A stretch of DNA of 64,000 bases from Symbiodinium natans (GCA_905221605.1 CAJNDS010000480.1:604355-668354); one strand, 5' to 3'. Counted from the stretch's first letter, positions 27,559 to 38,225 are shown. Notes: generated from the letters alone by a model not told the origin. Program-made: numbers and translations.

Positions 27559-28354
27559 TGTGCGAAGTGTCCAAATCAAGGAAAACTTGCGCGTCGAAGA
27601 ACTGAAAAGAAAACTGTGTCCACTATTCCGGTTGATCAGACCCAAGTAGACAAGGAAGTTGGTTATATACAGTTGTAAGGTGTAATGTTGCTCCAGAAGT
27701 AGCAGTATCCCTGCCAACGGGGAACTCAAGGTAGCTAGCCTATCGTTCCAAGCCACTCCCGACGTTAACTATCGGAAGGATCCCCAAAGTTGCTATCTCC
27801 AGGGGGTGGTAACCTATCGTTCAAGATGTATCCACTAGCCGTCCGGCTGCGTGTTGTACACCTATCCCAATATTCACCTGAACAGCCACCTGTCCTCAGT
27901 ATCCTCCGGCCTCCGGCTATGAGTTGTAAAGAGCACAGATAACTATTCCAAGGGTTAGGGAAAGGATCTATCCCTCGTCAACGCCCGATCCTTTTAGCTC
28001 CTCTGGCCTCCGGCTGCGAGTTGGCTAAACGAATCCACGACGTACAGGGACACTATCCACGGGGGCGAAAACTGTACAGGCGGGGCGCAGCTACACGTAC
28101 GAAGTCAAGAAACAAACAAATGAGAAAGGTGAATGAATGTACAGTGTGCTTATGTTGCTGTCTTGTTGCCCTGTAAGCCCAGACAGCAACAGCACACGAA
28201 ATTCTATCCAGGCCCCTCCATCTATCCCAAGGCTCAGTGCGCTATTCCGGCTCGTCCGCGAGGAGGTCGACATCTATCCCGGAGCAAACCCGAAATCAAC
28301 TGACATCAAAACAATTGCTCCCCCGAAAGTACCTGAAAGACGTGGTGCGAAACA
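27559..28354 (-). repeat. left LTR (3' LTR of the element)
   Basis: TG...CA ends, 796 bases. Contains a 66-codon chance ORF that is duplicated in the other LTR. Several CTATCC motifs, as in the element interior. Confidence 0.9.
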
Positions 28355-30230
28355 CCCCCCGTGATGGGGGCGTCAGCTCGCAGAGTGACGTCTCCCAGCA
28401 TAAACGATGAATTCGCGAATCCTCGTCCGGTTTGCATCAGACCTTCAACACAAACGCAGGAGGGATCGCCAGCACGGTCTCCAGCCCCTTTGAGGCGCCC
28501 ACCACCACCCGCGATTACGAAGACCACATCGGCGACCCTCGGAAGCAACACCGTCATCCGCAAACCTTCGGAATCATCGTCTGAGCACACACGTCTTCGA
28601 CGGTGCCCTAATTACATGCACCCAAGATGTTTGCTAATCCGCATCATTGTAAAATTGGTCACTCATCTTCTATCCCCTTACGCCGAAACTCAGTTCATCT
28701 CGTCCAGGCACTATCCCTTGCAACATCGGCCCTTTCACTTGGTTCAGTACCCCTCCTAGACGATGTAGCCCTTTCTTTTGCAGGAGGGACTTAATGGTGG
28801 CCAGCCATGCCCACAGAAGCTGTCTGACGAGGGCCGAGAGGACTTACTGGTGATCAGCCACGCCCCTCCACTCACAAGCAGTAACCTTCGTCATTGGTTA
28901 GTCTGCGCCCGTCAGGGAACGCCCATAAGGCCAGCTGCTCGCAGTTGAAGCAGTAGCTGCGTCGCTCCCACTCATCTCACCCAGCGCCTTCTTTACGTAC
29001 ATGTCCTCGACGAATATATCCCCTATCCGGAAAGTCCTATCCCAGGCTTGGCTCACGCGACGAAGCAGAGCCGCGGAGGACAGCGGGCCATGGCAATCCT
29101 AACCGCTGCATCACTCCATGCGCTAGGGGCATGACTTTGCATGCGCCCTGCAGATCTATCCCTTGCCACGCCACCTCGTCCAACGACGTGAGGAGTCATC
29201 CCACGCACATCAGCAGACGTGACGCCGTTAATGGTGGCAGGCGTCTTCCTTCTTCTCGTCGTGGTTTCTCTCGTCCAAGTGCGTCGCAACGGCGGGCACC
29301 TACTCCCACTGATAGTCGCCGCTCTGGCCGCGAGGACTTATTGGTGATCAGCCATGCCTCCGCTGCCGTGCACGCTCCGTCTCGCAGCAACATTGTCTCC
29401 GCATTCTGCAGATTTGCCATACACTGCGTTGTTATGTTCGTAGACATCGAACAGCCTCCCGTCCGGAACGTTGATCATCATGCATTGGCAGGCAGGCTCA
29501 CGGCTAATCCTTCCCTCTATCCCCCCGGCCACCGGTCGTCACGTAGATGTTCGTCAGCATTTTCCTTTGCCAGCTTCCGGTTCACATGCATAGTAACATG
29601 TACTCCCCCCCGCGCACCGTATTCAGCCTCGACGTGTAATCCCTTCACTCGTGTCGTAATCTCCATGTAGTACTACGCATTTCTATCCACTCCCCCCGGC
29701 TCGCAGATACCGTGGTGACATAGACAATGTCATAGTTGTCCTTTCCCCCCTGTGCCGGTGGTCTTTGCGTTGACGCATACATTTTCCTAGATATCGTAAC
29801 TATCCCGTTTCTATACGAGCGAACTATCCGTAGACGAACTCAAACTCATAGAAAGCTCCCCCCGGCTTGTGGGCACCGCGTGGACATACACAACGTCACA
29901 CATATCCCTCCGCCCCCCGGATGTCGACCAACAAAACCACACCTATGTCCTTTCTATCCCAGGCGTACTGCATTAAGATGTACAAGATTAACAATACGTC
30001 GTAGTCCTATCCCTATTCCGGAAGAGTCGGGCCTATCCCCTATACGTGTTCCTCATGCTCACAACGCTGCGAAATATCCCCTTGAGGTTGCCGTCCGCGA
30101 AGCTCACCATGCACCATACTCCCTTTGCCTTTCTGAGACGAGGTCCGACTGCTGGGCGCCAAACGTCAAGACCGGCAACGGTGTATTTAGTAAATTTAGT
30201 ACGCCTTGTATCCCATCCCGGGCCAGAACA
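28355..30230. other. non-coding interior of the LTR element
   Basis: Six-frame ORFs here are short and not protein-like. Degenerate duplications occur: GAGGACTTACTGGTGATCAGCC near 28851 resembles GAGGACTTATTGGTGATCAGCC near 29332, and a CCCCCGGCT...CCGTGG block near 29693 recurs near 29862. Confidence 0.6.
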
Positions 30231-30642
30231 GTGAAGTAGAGGACGCGAAGCTCCGATGCCTGTATCCCTCGGGGTCGAAACAGTGAAGTAAGGGACGTGA
30301 AGCTCCGCTATCTGTATCCCTTCGGGACCAAAACAGTGAAGTAAGGGACGTGAAGCTCCGATCTGTATCCCTTCGGGACCAAAACAGTGAAGTAAGGGAC
30401 GTGAAGCTCCGCTATCTGTATCCCCTCGGGACCAAAACAGTGAAGTAAGGGACGTGAAGCTCCGCTATCTGTATCCCTTCGGGACCCAAAACAGTGAAGT
30501 AAGGGACGTGAAGCTCCGCTATCTGTGTCCCTTCGGGACCAAAACAGTGAAGTAAGGGACGTGAAGCTCCGCTATCTGTATCCCTTCGGGACCAAAACAG
30601 TGAAGTAATGGACGTGAAGCGCTGGTACTTCTATTCCTTCGG
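30231..30642. repeat. tandem repeat, about 53 bases, in the LTR element
   Basis: About eight copies of a unit containing GTGAAGTAAGGGACGTGAAG, CTCCGCTATCTGTATCCC and TTCGGGACCAAAACA. Confidence 0.9.
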
Positions 30643-30649
30643 GAAGGTT

Positions 30650-30935
30650 TGAGCAGCAAAGATCTCCACTCTGTATTCCCTGCAGGTATCACAGGCCCTC
30701 CACTCTGCAGTTCCTGCTTGAAGGATCCGGGCAGCAAATATCTCCAGTTCGTATCCCTGCAGACAGAGAAGCCCTCCACCCTGCACTCCCTGCGTGCTTG
30801 CAGGATCCGGCCAGCGAAGATCTCCACTCCGTATTCCCTGCAGGCAGAGAAGCCCTCCGCCCTGCACTCCCTGCTTGCTTGCAGGATCCGGCCAGCGAAG
30901 ATCTCCGCTCCGTATTCCCTTCAGATCCATGAGAA
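30650..30935. repeat. tandem repeat, about 81 bases, in the LTR element
   Basis: About three and a half copies of a unit with GGATCCGGCCAGCGAAGATC, CCGTATTCCCTGCAGGCAG and CCCTGCTTGCTTGCA. Open in several frames only because of periodicity. Confidence 0.85.
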
Positions 30936-31257
30936 GCGTCGGGTAGCAAAGCCCCCCGCGTGCCTTTCTGCAACTCGATGACTTTTCCTGGTAGCTGTTG
31001 ATGTTCCGGCTGCTTCGTGTTGGGCAGGCAGCGGCCCGCTATGACACTCCAACTGATATAGCCCCGGCGCACAGTCATCAAGTCGACGATGGCTATCACC
31101 ACTATCCCTCCCCTTTGCGACGCCGTATCCGCCCTCCAACAGCTCCTGCGTGAAAGCGATGGAATGTCATAGGTGTATTCCCGCCTTGGCATTTCTATTC
31201 CCTGACGCCTGCGTGGCAAATCCAAAATATCCCAGAATCAATCTGGCTATCCCTGCT

Positions 31258-31470
31258 GCACACGCTTGACTCGATGGAACTCTCCTTGCTCCCAAACCTT
31301 GACTCGACGGCAATCCCTGCTGCCAAACTTTGACTCGATGGATATCCCTTGCTCCCAAATCCTGACTCGATGGATTTCCCTTGCTGCCACATCCTGACTC
31401 GATGGATTTCCCTTGCTGCCACATCCTGACTCGATGGATTTCCCTTGCTCCCAAATCTTGACTCTATGGC
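31258..31470. repeat. tandem repeat, about 32 bases, in the LTR element
   Basis: Six to seven copies of TGACTCGATGGATTTCCC followed by TTGCTGCCACATCC or TTGCTCCCAAATC variants. Confidence 0.9.
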
Positions 31471-31881
31471 AATCACACATTTTCCTTGCACATATACTCC
31501 CGACATGCAAATTCCGCCACAAATCGTACATGAGGAGCCCGCACTATCCCCCTGCAAGCAAGACTTGATGATATCGCCACTCTTCTATCTTCGCCATCTT
31601 GTCCTTGTCATCCGTCCGCTCGTTTCGATATGCCATTCACTATCCAAGCCCCCATCTCCCTTGGCCACCCGAGCACGTGTACATCACAATGTGCCTGCCG
31701 ATGTGTCAATGTGCAGAACCGCGTCCGGGGCCAACCTCCCTGATAATCAAAGCAAACATTAGGCTCGTAGGGCATTCGCCAGACCGCTCATTCCACGCCA
31801 CTGCCACACACGCGTCATCATCTTCATCATGAGCATCTCATCTGTTCGAATCCTATGTATCTCCCCCCCGTGTCCCGGGCA

Positions 31882-32010
31882 AACCCCCCAATAAGCAGGA
31901 CCTGAATCTATCCCGTTCGCTCATGCTTCGCTTCCACTCTATCGAGCTAACCCCCCAATAAGCAAGACCTGAATCTATCCCGTCCGCTCAGGCTTCACTT
32001 TCACTCTATC
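31882..32010. repeat. two-copy direct repeat, about 62 bases
   Basis: AACCCCCCAATAAGCAGGAC... occurs at about 31884 and again at about 31948, both followed by CTGAATCTATCCCGT. Confidence 0.8.
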
Positions 32011-32227
32011 CCGTCCGATCGCCAAAACGACTCAGAGTACCTCGAGTCCGTCCGGTCATATCTTCGGGCGATCCAGGCTTATCGCAGAAGTGTCTAGGCT
32101 TCTCCCAGATGTGTCCCAGGCCTGTAAATTGACTATTCCGGCCATCCAGATGTATTCCGAAACTATCCACCGGCATCCCAGAGACGTCGAAGGTTCCCGA
32201 CGCCTCAGTTGCATCCCTTGTCTGTAA

Positions 32228-32806
32228 TCATCCTATTCCCGTGCGAGCTTCAAGCCACCACCAAGCGTACTGACCGGGCTTCCGCGTCTCCCCGTTCTCA
32301 AACATCAATGCGCCGTTCGCCACGTCCGCCTGCATTCCCCGGAACATTCTGGGCCTGAATCTTGATCCAGCTCGCGCCTTCATTCCGTCGACGATTTCTC
32401 TCTCGTTGTTCACTGGTCTCCAGAGACTGGGATCTGATAGTTGTCGTCGATGTTGGTTATAACCCCTCTTGTGGTTCGGAGTTTTGCGACACTCATCCGC
32501 AGCATGGGATATAATACTCCTCGAAATCCCGCTCGAACCCCTATCCCGAGTTTTGGGATACCCCCCCGCAACATTGGACGTACTCCTCAGCGAAGCCCTG
32601 CTCGAATCCCTATCCCAAGACACCCCCCGTTCGAGTTGGGCGAGCTGCGTGACGAAGTCCTCAGTGGAATCAATTGTTTGCTGATCTCTGGGCGGGACGA
32701 GCTCTGCAATGAGGTCGCCCTCTGGATTAGGGTAAAAACGTTCCCTATCCCTGTTCGCGGCGCAGCGTTCTCTGACATCTGTGTAGTCTATGTTCCTAGC
32801 GGACAC
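32228..32806 (-). CDS. 192-residue ORF downstream of the Gag-like gene
   Basis: Starts 20 bases after the Gag-like stop, in another frame. Rich in Arg, Ser and Asp (for example RDSSRASLRSTSNVAGGYPK), with no catalytic motif that I recognise. It may be a Gag extension reached by frameshift or a remnant of a longer second gene. Confidence 0.4.
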   Translation of the reverse strand: MSARNIDYTDVRERCAANRDRERFYPNPEGDLIAELVPPRDQQTIDSTEDFVTQLAQLERGVSWDRDSSRASLRSTSNVAGGYPKTRDRGSSGISRSIISHAADECRKTPNHKRGYNQHRRQLSDPSLWRPVNNEREIVDGMKARAGSRFRPRMFRGMQADVANGALMFENGETRKPGQYAWWWLEARTGIG

Positions 32807-32825
32807 GGCATATTCCCGGGTAGCC

Positions 32826-35800
32826 TCAGGGTTGCGGCCCGCCCCTGGCAGAGAGATGCTGTGCCCAATCTTCCATGTACTGGTAGTTTTGGTCCGCCCT
32901 CCACTCCTCTATTCTTTTCTTGATTCTATCATATAACCAAGAGTGTGTTTTACCCTCTGCCGGTCTCTTCCTCCAGGCCTCGATGTCATGGTTCAAGAAC
33001 GAAAGGTGCCGCACCTTACTATGCAGGATATCCCCCAGTTGCTCATCGGACCATGTGCCTCGCCCCGTCGCTTCAACCCGCACGCGCACACTATCCCATT
33101 TGTCCATGAAAACGTCCAGACTATCCACCTCGCATTGACCTGAGTATTTCTCACACGCAGTACAAGACAAGGCCTCGTTCAACACCTCCTGCTCCCTATT
33201 GGGAGAAACGCTGTAAAATCTCACCACCATGCTTAGTAGCCTCATAGCCGACATTGTCTCTCGCCCAACCGTTCGCTTGAACATCTCCCCCTGCACTTTA
33301 CTGGCCAGACTTGTTGATTTGATCATATTCCGCAGCCCTTCCCATAGCTTGTTTTCCAAAGCCGCATACTTCAATGGTCTATCCAATTCGCTTTCACTCA
33401 TATCCCTAACATGCAGAATCGTGGAGTATCCGTACTCCCCGTCGTAAATGTACGCGCTTTTCACCGCCCGGGCCACTTCCCCAAGCCACGTGTGTAGATT
33501 CGCCGGATTGGGCTCCTCAGGAAGGATCATATCAAAGCACTGGTATACTATCCCTAGATACTCCCGTCGCCTCAACTCAGGATCAACGCCACCATGACCG
33601 TCTCCACACTGTAGTGCCTGACGCATTCTACGCTGCTCTTCGCACGTCTTTTCCACTTCAGCTACTCTATACCGCATTGCGCTCATCTCCGCCTCGATGT
33701 TGTTCCGTTTTGTTGCCGCATCTATCCGTTCAGTGAGCTCCGTGATGAGACCCTCCTGCGTCTCCTGCATGGTCCTGAGCCGCGCGTTCTCGTTCTCGAG
33801 CTGTTCGATTCTTCTCTGCGTTTGGGTTTTATACTCCCTCCATTCGCCCTTGTCCGCCGCATTCTCGTTTTGCATCTTCGCTATCGATTCACGCATCTCC
33901 TGAACCATGACTTCCAACTCTTTGATCCTCACGGATGCAACGAATGTTTTTGCGTCCTTCGCCTGCTGATCCCGCACACGCCGAAGCATCTTGGCCATCT
34001 CCGCGACATTTGCCTCTATTCCATCAATCCTCCCAGCGATCCTGACACATGCGCTCCGCGCCCCATCGTCAGCGCAATTGTTGTCAGTTCTATCAGTGCT
34101 CCTCGCGATATTCCCGCGGTCCCGACTACTGTATTCTACCACGCGTAATCTATCCCTCAGCTGCTTGTTCTCGTCCATGATTTCCGCATATTCCTTGCCC
34201 ATCTTCTCAATCAGCTTTTCCGTGGCATCAACTCTCCCCTTCACGGTGCCTATATCACTCGTCATCCCATTGATACTCTCACGAATCTGTTGCAGAGGCT
34301 CCGCGATGTTCTTCGACATCGATACATCCATCGTCCCTTTCATTTGCTTGAGTTCGCCCGCGACAAACCTCACACGAGAACTCATCCTGTCAACGCTTTT
34401 CGCTATCTCTTTAAACTCGTCCCGCTCAACATGATTGGCGCTTTCGCTCGCCTCTCCGCGCTCGCGGCCCAATGGTTCCACAGCCTTTGTCAACTCCTCT
34501 CTAATCCAGCTCCGTAGATTCCGAATGCTATCATTCAATTGCCGTTGCACATTGCGTTCGACATCAATCATCTCGGCACGTTGGGTTATGGACTTCTCTT
34601 CAACCTCATCCAGTCTATCGTGGATCCTCCTGAGCCCATCCCGTATCTCGTCATTCATCTCCGTGGTCGCGTTCCTGATGTCTATAGTCCCCCCTTCTAT
34701 CGCATCAACTCTGCCCTCACACCCTTCATATTCCGATATTCCATTTCCCCTTGCGGCGGCATCATGTGGTATCCCGTTCGGGGGTTGCGGGGGAGGGGTA
34801 CTTATCGTATATTCCATCTTCTTGGCCCTCGTCCCAGCATCAATCTTTGGTGACCTTGCTATGTCCGAAGATCCTTGGCTGATGTCTCCTATTCTCCCAT
34901 TTAGCGGCGCGTTCCCATTCAGTCTATCCAACACTATCCCAACGTCGACTGCACCACCTTCTGGACCGGCCGAATGTTTCGTCCTATTCCCTGTCCCCTG
35001 GCGTTGTTCCACTCTTCGACCCTCAAGAAATGCCAACATCACGTCACTGCTGTGGTCGATGCTATTCCACCCAATGCTCAATCCTGCGTTCCTCGCTCCG
35101 AGCTCTATCCCCTTTGCGCCACCCATACTCCCCAGCCCTATCCCATCGCCACCACTTCGATCATTGCCCCACTCGTCCACATTAGCGATGGTCTGCTCCT
35201 TCTTCTTCGGCCCGTCAAGTCGTCCCGAGACCTCTCTGAGCTCTCCAGTGATTTTTGGGCCAGGTCGTCCCGAGACCTCTCTGGTCTCTCCAGGGATTTT
35301 TGGGCCAGGTCGTCCCGAGACCTCTCTGGACTCTTGAGGGAAGTTTGAGCCAGGTCGTCCCGAGACCTCTCTGGGCTCTTGAGGGAATTTTGGGCCAGGT
35401 CGTCCCGAGACCTCTCTGGACTCTTGAGGGAAGTTTGAGCCAGGTCGTCCCAAAACCTCTCTGGGCTCTCCAGGGATTTTTGGGCCATGTTGTTCCGAGT
35501 CTATCCCCACCCTCATGATCCTTTCAACGCGTTCATCTCGCATATCTCCCAGCTCCGCCGCCGCATCACTTCTACGAATATCCCCATGAACTCGCGCATC
35601 GTGTCCATCAAGACCTTGAGGATCCTTCACCCATCGATCGGCGCAACTATCCCCATGAACTCGCGCACCTATCCCAAGAGTATCCCGATCTCCGCCGTCT
35701 CCATCAGGACCAAAAGGATCCCATCTATCAACTCCATTGTTTGCTATCCCAACATCATCCGATCTCCGAGCATATCCCAAGTCGCTCCGTCCATGATGCG

Positions 35801-36140
35801 ATTCCTCCAGGCAGCCGTCTCCGGCTAACATATCTTCCTCGACAACCCCGCCAAAAACACTCGAAGGCCCTGATATCCCATCATCCGCCCTAGGAGTCGT
35901 TCCATCTGAAAGGCTCAGATCCCATGGTCCTCCTCGTTCCTGACTATCCCCAATGCCTGACAAGTCAAACGCTTTGTCGTCCCCGCTCACATTCTTCCCA
36001 AGTCCATCTCCATCTCCAGCGCACCCATCGTACATTCCGTTCCCTATTCCTGCGGGGGTGCGTCCACTCCCCACATGTCTATCCCGACCCAAATCCATAT
36101 ATCCCTCTCGTGCCCGCTCGTCGTTCCACATGTCCGTCAT
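32826..36140 (-). CDS. Gag-like protein of the LTR element, 1104 residues
   Basis: Starts at ATG 36140, about 65 bases inside the 36.2-37.0 kb LTR. Residues 1 to about 215 are Gly/Asp-rich and low in complexity. About 217-308 hold six 15-residue repeats of the type GRPGPKFPQEPREVS. About 500-835 are charged and heptad-like (for example IHDRLDEVEEKSITQRAEMI), probably coiled coil. About 845-1100 look globular (HTWLGEVARAVKSAY, LENKLWEGLRNMIKS, FMDKWDSVRVRVEA), similar in feel to retrotransposon Gag capsid regions. No CCHC knuckle, protease or polymerase motif. Likely forms the element's particle, by inference from position in the element. Unusually long for Gag; the N-terminal half may be an extension. 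Confidence 0.7.
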   Translation of the reverse strand: MTDMWNDERAREGYMDLGRDRHVGSGRTPAGIGNGMYDGCAGDGDGLGKNVSGDDKAFDLSGIGDSQERGGPWDLSLSDGTTPRADDGISGPSSVFGGVVEEDMLAGDGCLEESHHGRSDLGYARRSDDVGIANNGVDRWDPFGPDGDGGDRDTLGIGARVHGDSCADRWVKDPQGLDGHDARVHGDIRRSDAAAELGDMRDERVERIMRVGIDSEQHGPKIPGEPREVLGRPGSNFPQESREVSGRPGPKFPQEPREVSGRPGSNFPQESREVSGRPGPKIPGETREVSGRPGPKITGELREVSGRLDGPKKKEQTIANVDEWGNDRSGGDGIGLGSMGGAKGIELGARNAGLSIGWNSIDHSSDVMLAFLEGRRVEQRQGTGNRTKHSAGPEGGAVDVGIVLDRLNGNAPLNGRIGDISQGSSDIARSPKIDAGTRAKKMEYTISTPPPQPPNGIPHDAAARGNGISEYEGCEGRVDAIEGGTIDIRNATTEMNDEIRDGLRRIHDRLDEVEEKSITQRAEMIDVERNVQRQLNDSIRNLRSWIREELTKAVEPLGRERGEASESANHVERDEFKEIAKSVDRMSSRVRFVAGELKQMKGTMDVSMSKNIAEPLQQIRESINGMTSDIGTVKGRVDATEKLIEKMGKEYAEIMDENKQLRDRLRVVEYSSRDRGNIARSTDRTDNNCADDGARSACVRIAGRIDGIEANVAEMAKMLRRVRDQQAKDAKTFVASVRIKELEVMVQEMRESIAKMQNENAADKGEWREYKTQTQRRIEQLENENARLRTMQETQEGLITELTERIDAATKRNNIEAEMSAMRYRVAEVEKTCEEQRRMRQALQCGDGHGGVDPELRRREYLGIVYQCFDMILPEEPNPANLHTWLGEVARAVKSAYIYDGEYGYSTILHVRDMSESELDRPLKYAALENKLWEGLRNMIKSTSLASKVQGEMFKRTVGRETMSAMRLLSMVVRFYSVSPNREQEVLNEALSCTACEKYSGQCEVDSLDVFMDKWDSVRVRVEATGRGTWSDEQLGDILHSKVRHLSFLNHDIEAWRKRPAEGKTHSWLYDRIKKRIEEWRADQNYQYMEDWAQHLSARGGPQP
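35215..35490 (-). repeat. 45-base repeats within the Gag-like ORF
   Basis: About six in-frame copies carrying CCAGGTCGTCCCGAGACCTC (plus strand), encoding alternating PKFPQEPREVSGR and PGSNFPQESREVSGR. Length multiple of three, so the frame is kept. Confidence 0.9.
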
Positions 36141-36204
36141 GACGTTGAACTATCCTCGCCTCGCCTTCGGCTCAGTCGGTACAGAAACTACAAGGCTCTT
36201 AACC

Positions 36205-37000
36205 TGTGCGAAGTGTCCAAATCAAGGAAAACTTGCGCGTCGAAGAACTGAAAAGAAAACTGTGTCCACTATTCCGGTTGATCAGACCCAAGTAGACAAG
36301 GAAGTTGGTTATATACAGTTGTAAGGTGTAATGTTGCTCCAGAAGTAGCAGTATCCCTGCCAACGGGGAACTCAAGGTAGCTAGCCTATCGTTCCAAGCC
36401 ACTCCCGACGTTAACTATCGGAAGGATCCCCAAAGTTGCTATCTCCAGGGGGTGGTAACCTATCGTTCAAGATGTATCCACTAGCCGTCCGGCTGCGTGT
36501 TGTACACCTATCCCAATATTCACCTGAACAGCCACCTGTCCTCAGTATCCTCCGGCCTCCGGCTATGAGTTGTAAAGAGCACAGATAACTATTCCAAGGG
36601 TTAGGGAAAGGATCTATCCCTCGTCAACGCCCGATCCTTTTAGCTCCTCTGGCCTCCGGCTGCGAGTTGGCTAAACGAATCCACGACGTACAGGGACACT
36701 ATCCACGGGGGCGAAAACTGTACAGGCGGGGCGCAGCTACACGTACGAAGTCAAGAAACAAACAAAAGAGAAAGGTGAATGAATGTACAGTGTGCTTATG
36801 TTGCTGTCTTGCTGCCCTGTCAGCCCAGACAGCAACAGCACACGAAATTCTATCCAGGCCCCTCCATCTATCCCAAGGCTCAGTGCGCTATTCCGGCTCG
36901 TCCGCGAGGAGGTCGACATCTATCCCGGAGCAAACCCGAAATCAACTGACATCAAAACAATTGCTCCCCCGAAAGTACCTGAAAGACGTGGTGCGAAACA
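36205..37000 (-). repeat. right LTR (5' LTR of the element)
   Basis: Same length as the left LTR, with three substitutions seen by eye (one T/A near 36766, two in the TGTCTTGCTGCCC region). The adjacent internal sequence GGTTAAGAGCC (minus strand) does not match an obvious tRNA primer-binding site. Confidence 0.9.
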
Positions 37001-37060
37001 CCCTAAACCCTAAACCCTAAACCCTAAACCCTAAACCCTAAACCCTAAACCTAAACCTAA
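37001..37060 (-). repeat. CCCTAAA array, right side of the LTR insertion
   Basis: Eight units starting with the second CCCTA target duplication, then CCTAAACCTAAACC. Confidence 0.9.
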
Positions 37061-37067
37061 ACCGAAG

Positions 37068-37153
37068 AAACCTGGAGTCTCAACGATGCATCTTCGACTG
37101 AGGCCACGAAGTCAGCCTTTGCAGCAGGGCGCGAGGATGCTAAGGGAGTTGCG
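37068..37153 (+). CDS. exon-like island right of the LTR element
   Basis: ACCGAAG acceptor; the frame reads WSLNDASSTEATKSAFAAGR then EDAKGVA. SAFAAGRED may be a diverged RCC1 FAA motif, which would link it to the exons left of the element, but this is weak. Confidence 0.45.
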
Positions 37154-37255
37154 TAGGGTCTAGGGTTTAGGGGAGAGGGTTTAGGGTTCAGGGTTGAGGG
37201 TTTAGGGTTTACTGTCCTGTTATCGTAGCTTCGGTTTGGCGGTTTAGGGTTTTGG

Positions 37256-37324
37256 GTTGAGTGCACGCCCGTTTCCCTCTGAAGCGAAAACCGTGACGTC
37301 CGCGCCCCCAAGCTTTTCGACATC
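37256..37324 (+). CDS. exon-like island
   Basis: Frame reads FPSEAKTVTSAPPSFSTSKH. Ser/Thr/Pro-rich. Borders uncertain. Confidence 0.35.
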
Positions 37325-37481
37325 CAAGCACCCATAAACACGGCCGTACATATGTAGGGGTCGGAACAATTACTATTTGTCTTCCCTTATGGTCCCTCAG
37401 TATACTACAACAACCCGTCCAAATCCTACTCTAATCATGAAGGCCAGTATAGTAGGCACCCTAAACTCTAAACCCCAAACC

Positions 37482-37620
37482 CCAAGCCTGAATGGTTCCT
37501 CCAAGGGTGATCCAGCACAGGAACAAAGCGCAGCCGACAGATGTCTCTCTCCCTACACCCTAAACCTGCCTTGCCGTCTGAAGGTTTGTGTAAAGTGCAA
37601 AGATTCCTGGCCTGCGAATT
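37482..37620 (+). CDS. exon-like island(s)
   Basis: One frame reads LNGSSKGDPAQEQSAADRCL and, after a short telomere-like stretch, VCVKCKDSWPANFG. Probably two exons. The CVKC pair could bind metal. Confidence 0.35.
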
Positions 37621-38034
37621 TCGGGATTTCGGGGTTTAGGGTTTAGGGTTTAGTGTTTAGTGACTTCAGGGCCGCGCGGTAACGCTCTCCTGCGTTATCT
37701 GAATGTCGGGCGTGCAAAGAGAACATCAATACGCCCGTCTAAACAAGAATGAGGGCAGCATACTTTTCCCCTCAAAATTAGTATAGTTCATGGACATAAG
37801 GGACAATTATTGAGTATGAATCTTGTCTTTTCCGCGGATGTTATCATTTGTTGCCTTTACCGCGGAAGAACAACACTATTTATCTATCTTACTGTAATTA
37901 TCTTCATTCTCAACAATACTTGTCATGTCTTGTCTTATCCCTTACTTCTCCAAGACGAAGAGAATTATGTGATTCTATTCTCAATTCAAACCCTAAACCC
38001 CAAACCCCAGACGCTAAACGCCAAGCCCTAAACA

Positions 38035-38133
38035 AATTGATGAAATGCACGAAATTTATGAACTCCCGATTACAGGGTTCTTCAGAGGATCCTGTTGAGA
38101 GATACTGTTCCGAGAGCTTCAGGGATCTAACCC
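38035..38133 (+). CDS. exon-like island
   Basis: Frame reads LMKCTKFMNSRLQGSSEDPV then ERYCSESFRDLTR. Flanked on both sides by telomere-like units. Function unknown. Confidence 0.45.
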
Positions 38134-38225
38134 GGAACCCTAAACCCTAAATCCTACACCCAAAACCCTAAACCCTAAACCCTAAACCCTCAACCCTAAA
38201 CCCTAAACCCTAAACCCCAATCCAG

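Larger units (their letters stand above)
27559..37000 (-). mobile_element. complete LTR retroelement, 9442 bases, TSD CCCTA
   Basis: Two 796-base LTRs (27559-28354 and 36205-37000) begin TGTGCGAAG and end GCGAAACA. I saw only three differences between them, so the insertion is recent. The target duplication CCCTA lies at 27554-27558 and 37001-37005, inside a CCCTAAA array. The only long ORF is Gag-like on the minus strand, so transcription should run from 37000 to 27559. A G run (28355-28361 read on the minus strand) next to the 27.56-28.35 LTR fits a polypurine tract. No reverse transcriptase, integrase or protease motif was found, so it is probably non-autonomous. Confidence 0.9.

Noticed and set aside
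27559-28354. 66-codon ORF present in both LTRs
   Set aside because: Identical only because the LTRs are duplicates. No start context or domain, and it would lie in the regulatory LTR.
28361-30239. Plus-strand ORFs of 132-179 codons inside the LTR element
   Set aside because: Low-complexity Arg/Ser/Pro content, no recognisable domain, and orientation opposite to the element's own ORF.
30519-31557. Several minus- and plus-strand ORFs of 94-178 codons in the LTR element
   Set aside because: They cover the 81- and 32-base tandem repeats and overlap in several frames. Open by repetition, not by selection.
33229-36324. Plus-strand ORFs up to 300 codons opposite the Gag-like gene
   Set aside because: Shadows of the 1104-codon minus-strand ORF. 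Composition is Ser/Pro/Leu-rich as expected for a reverse-complement frame.
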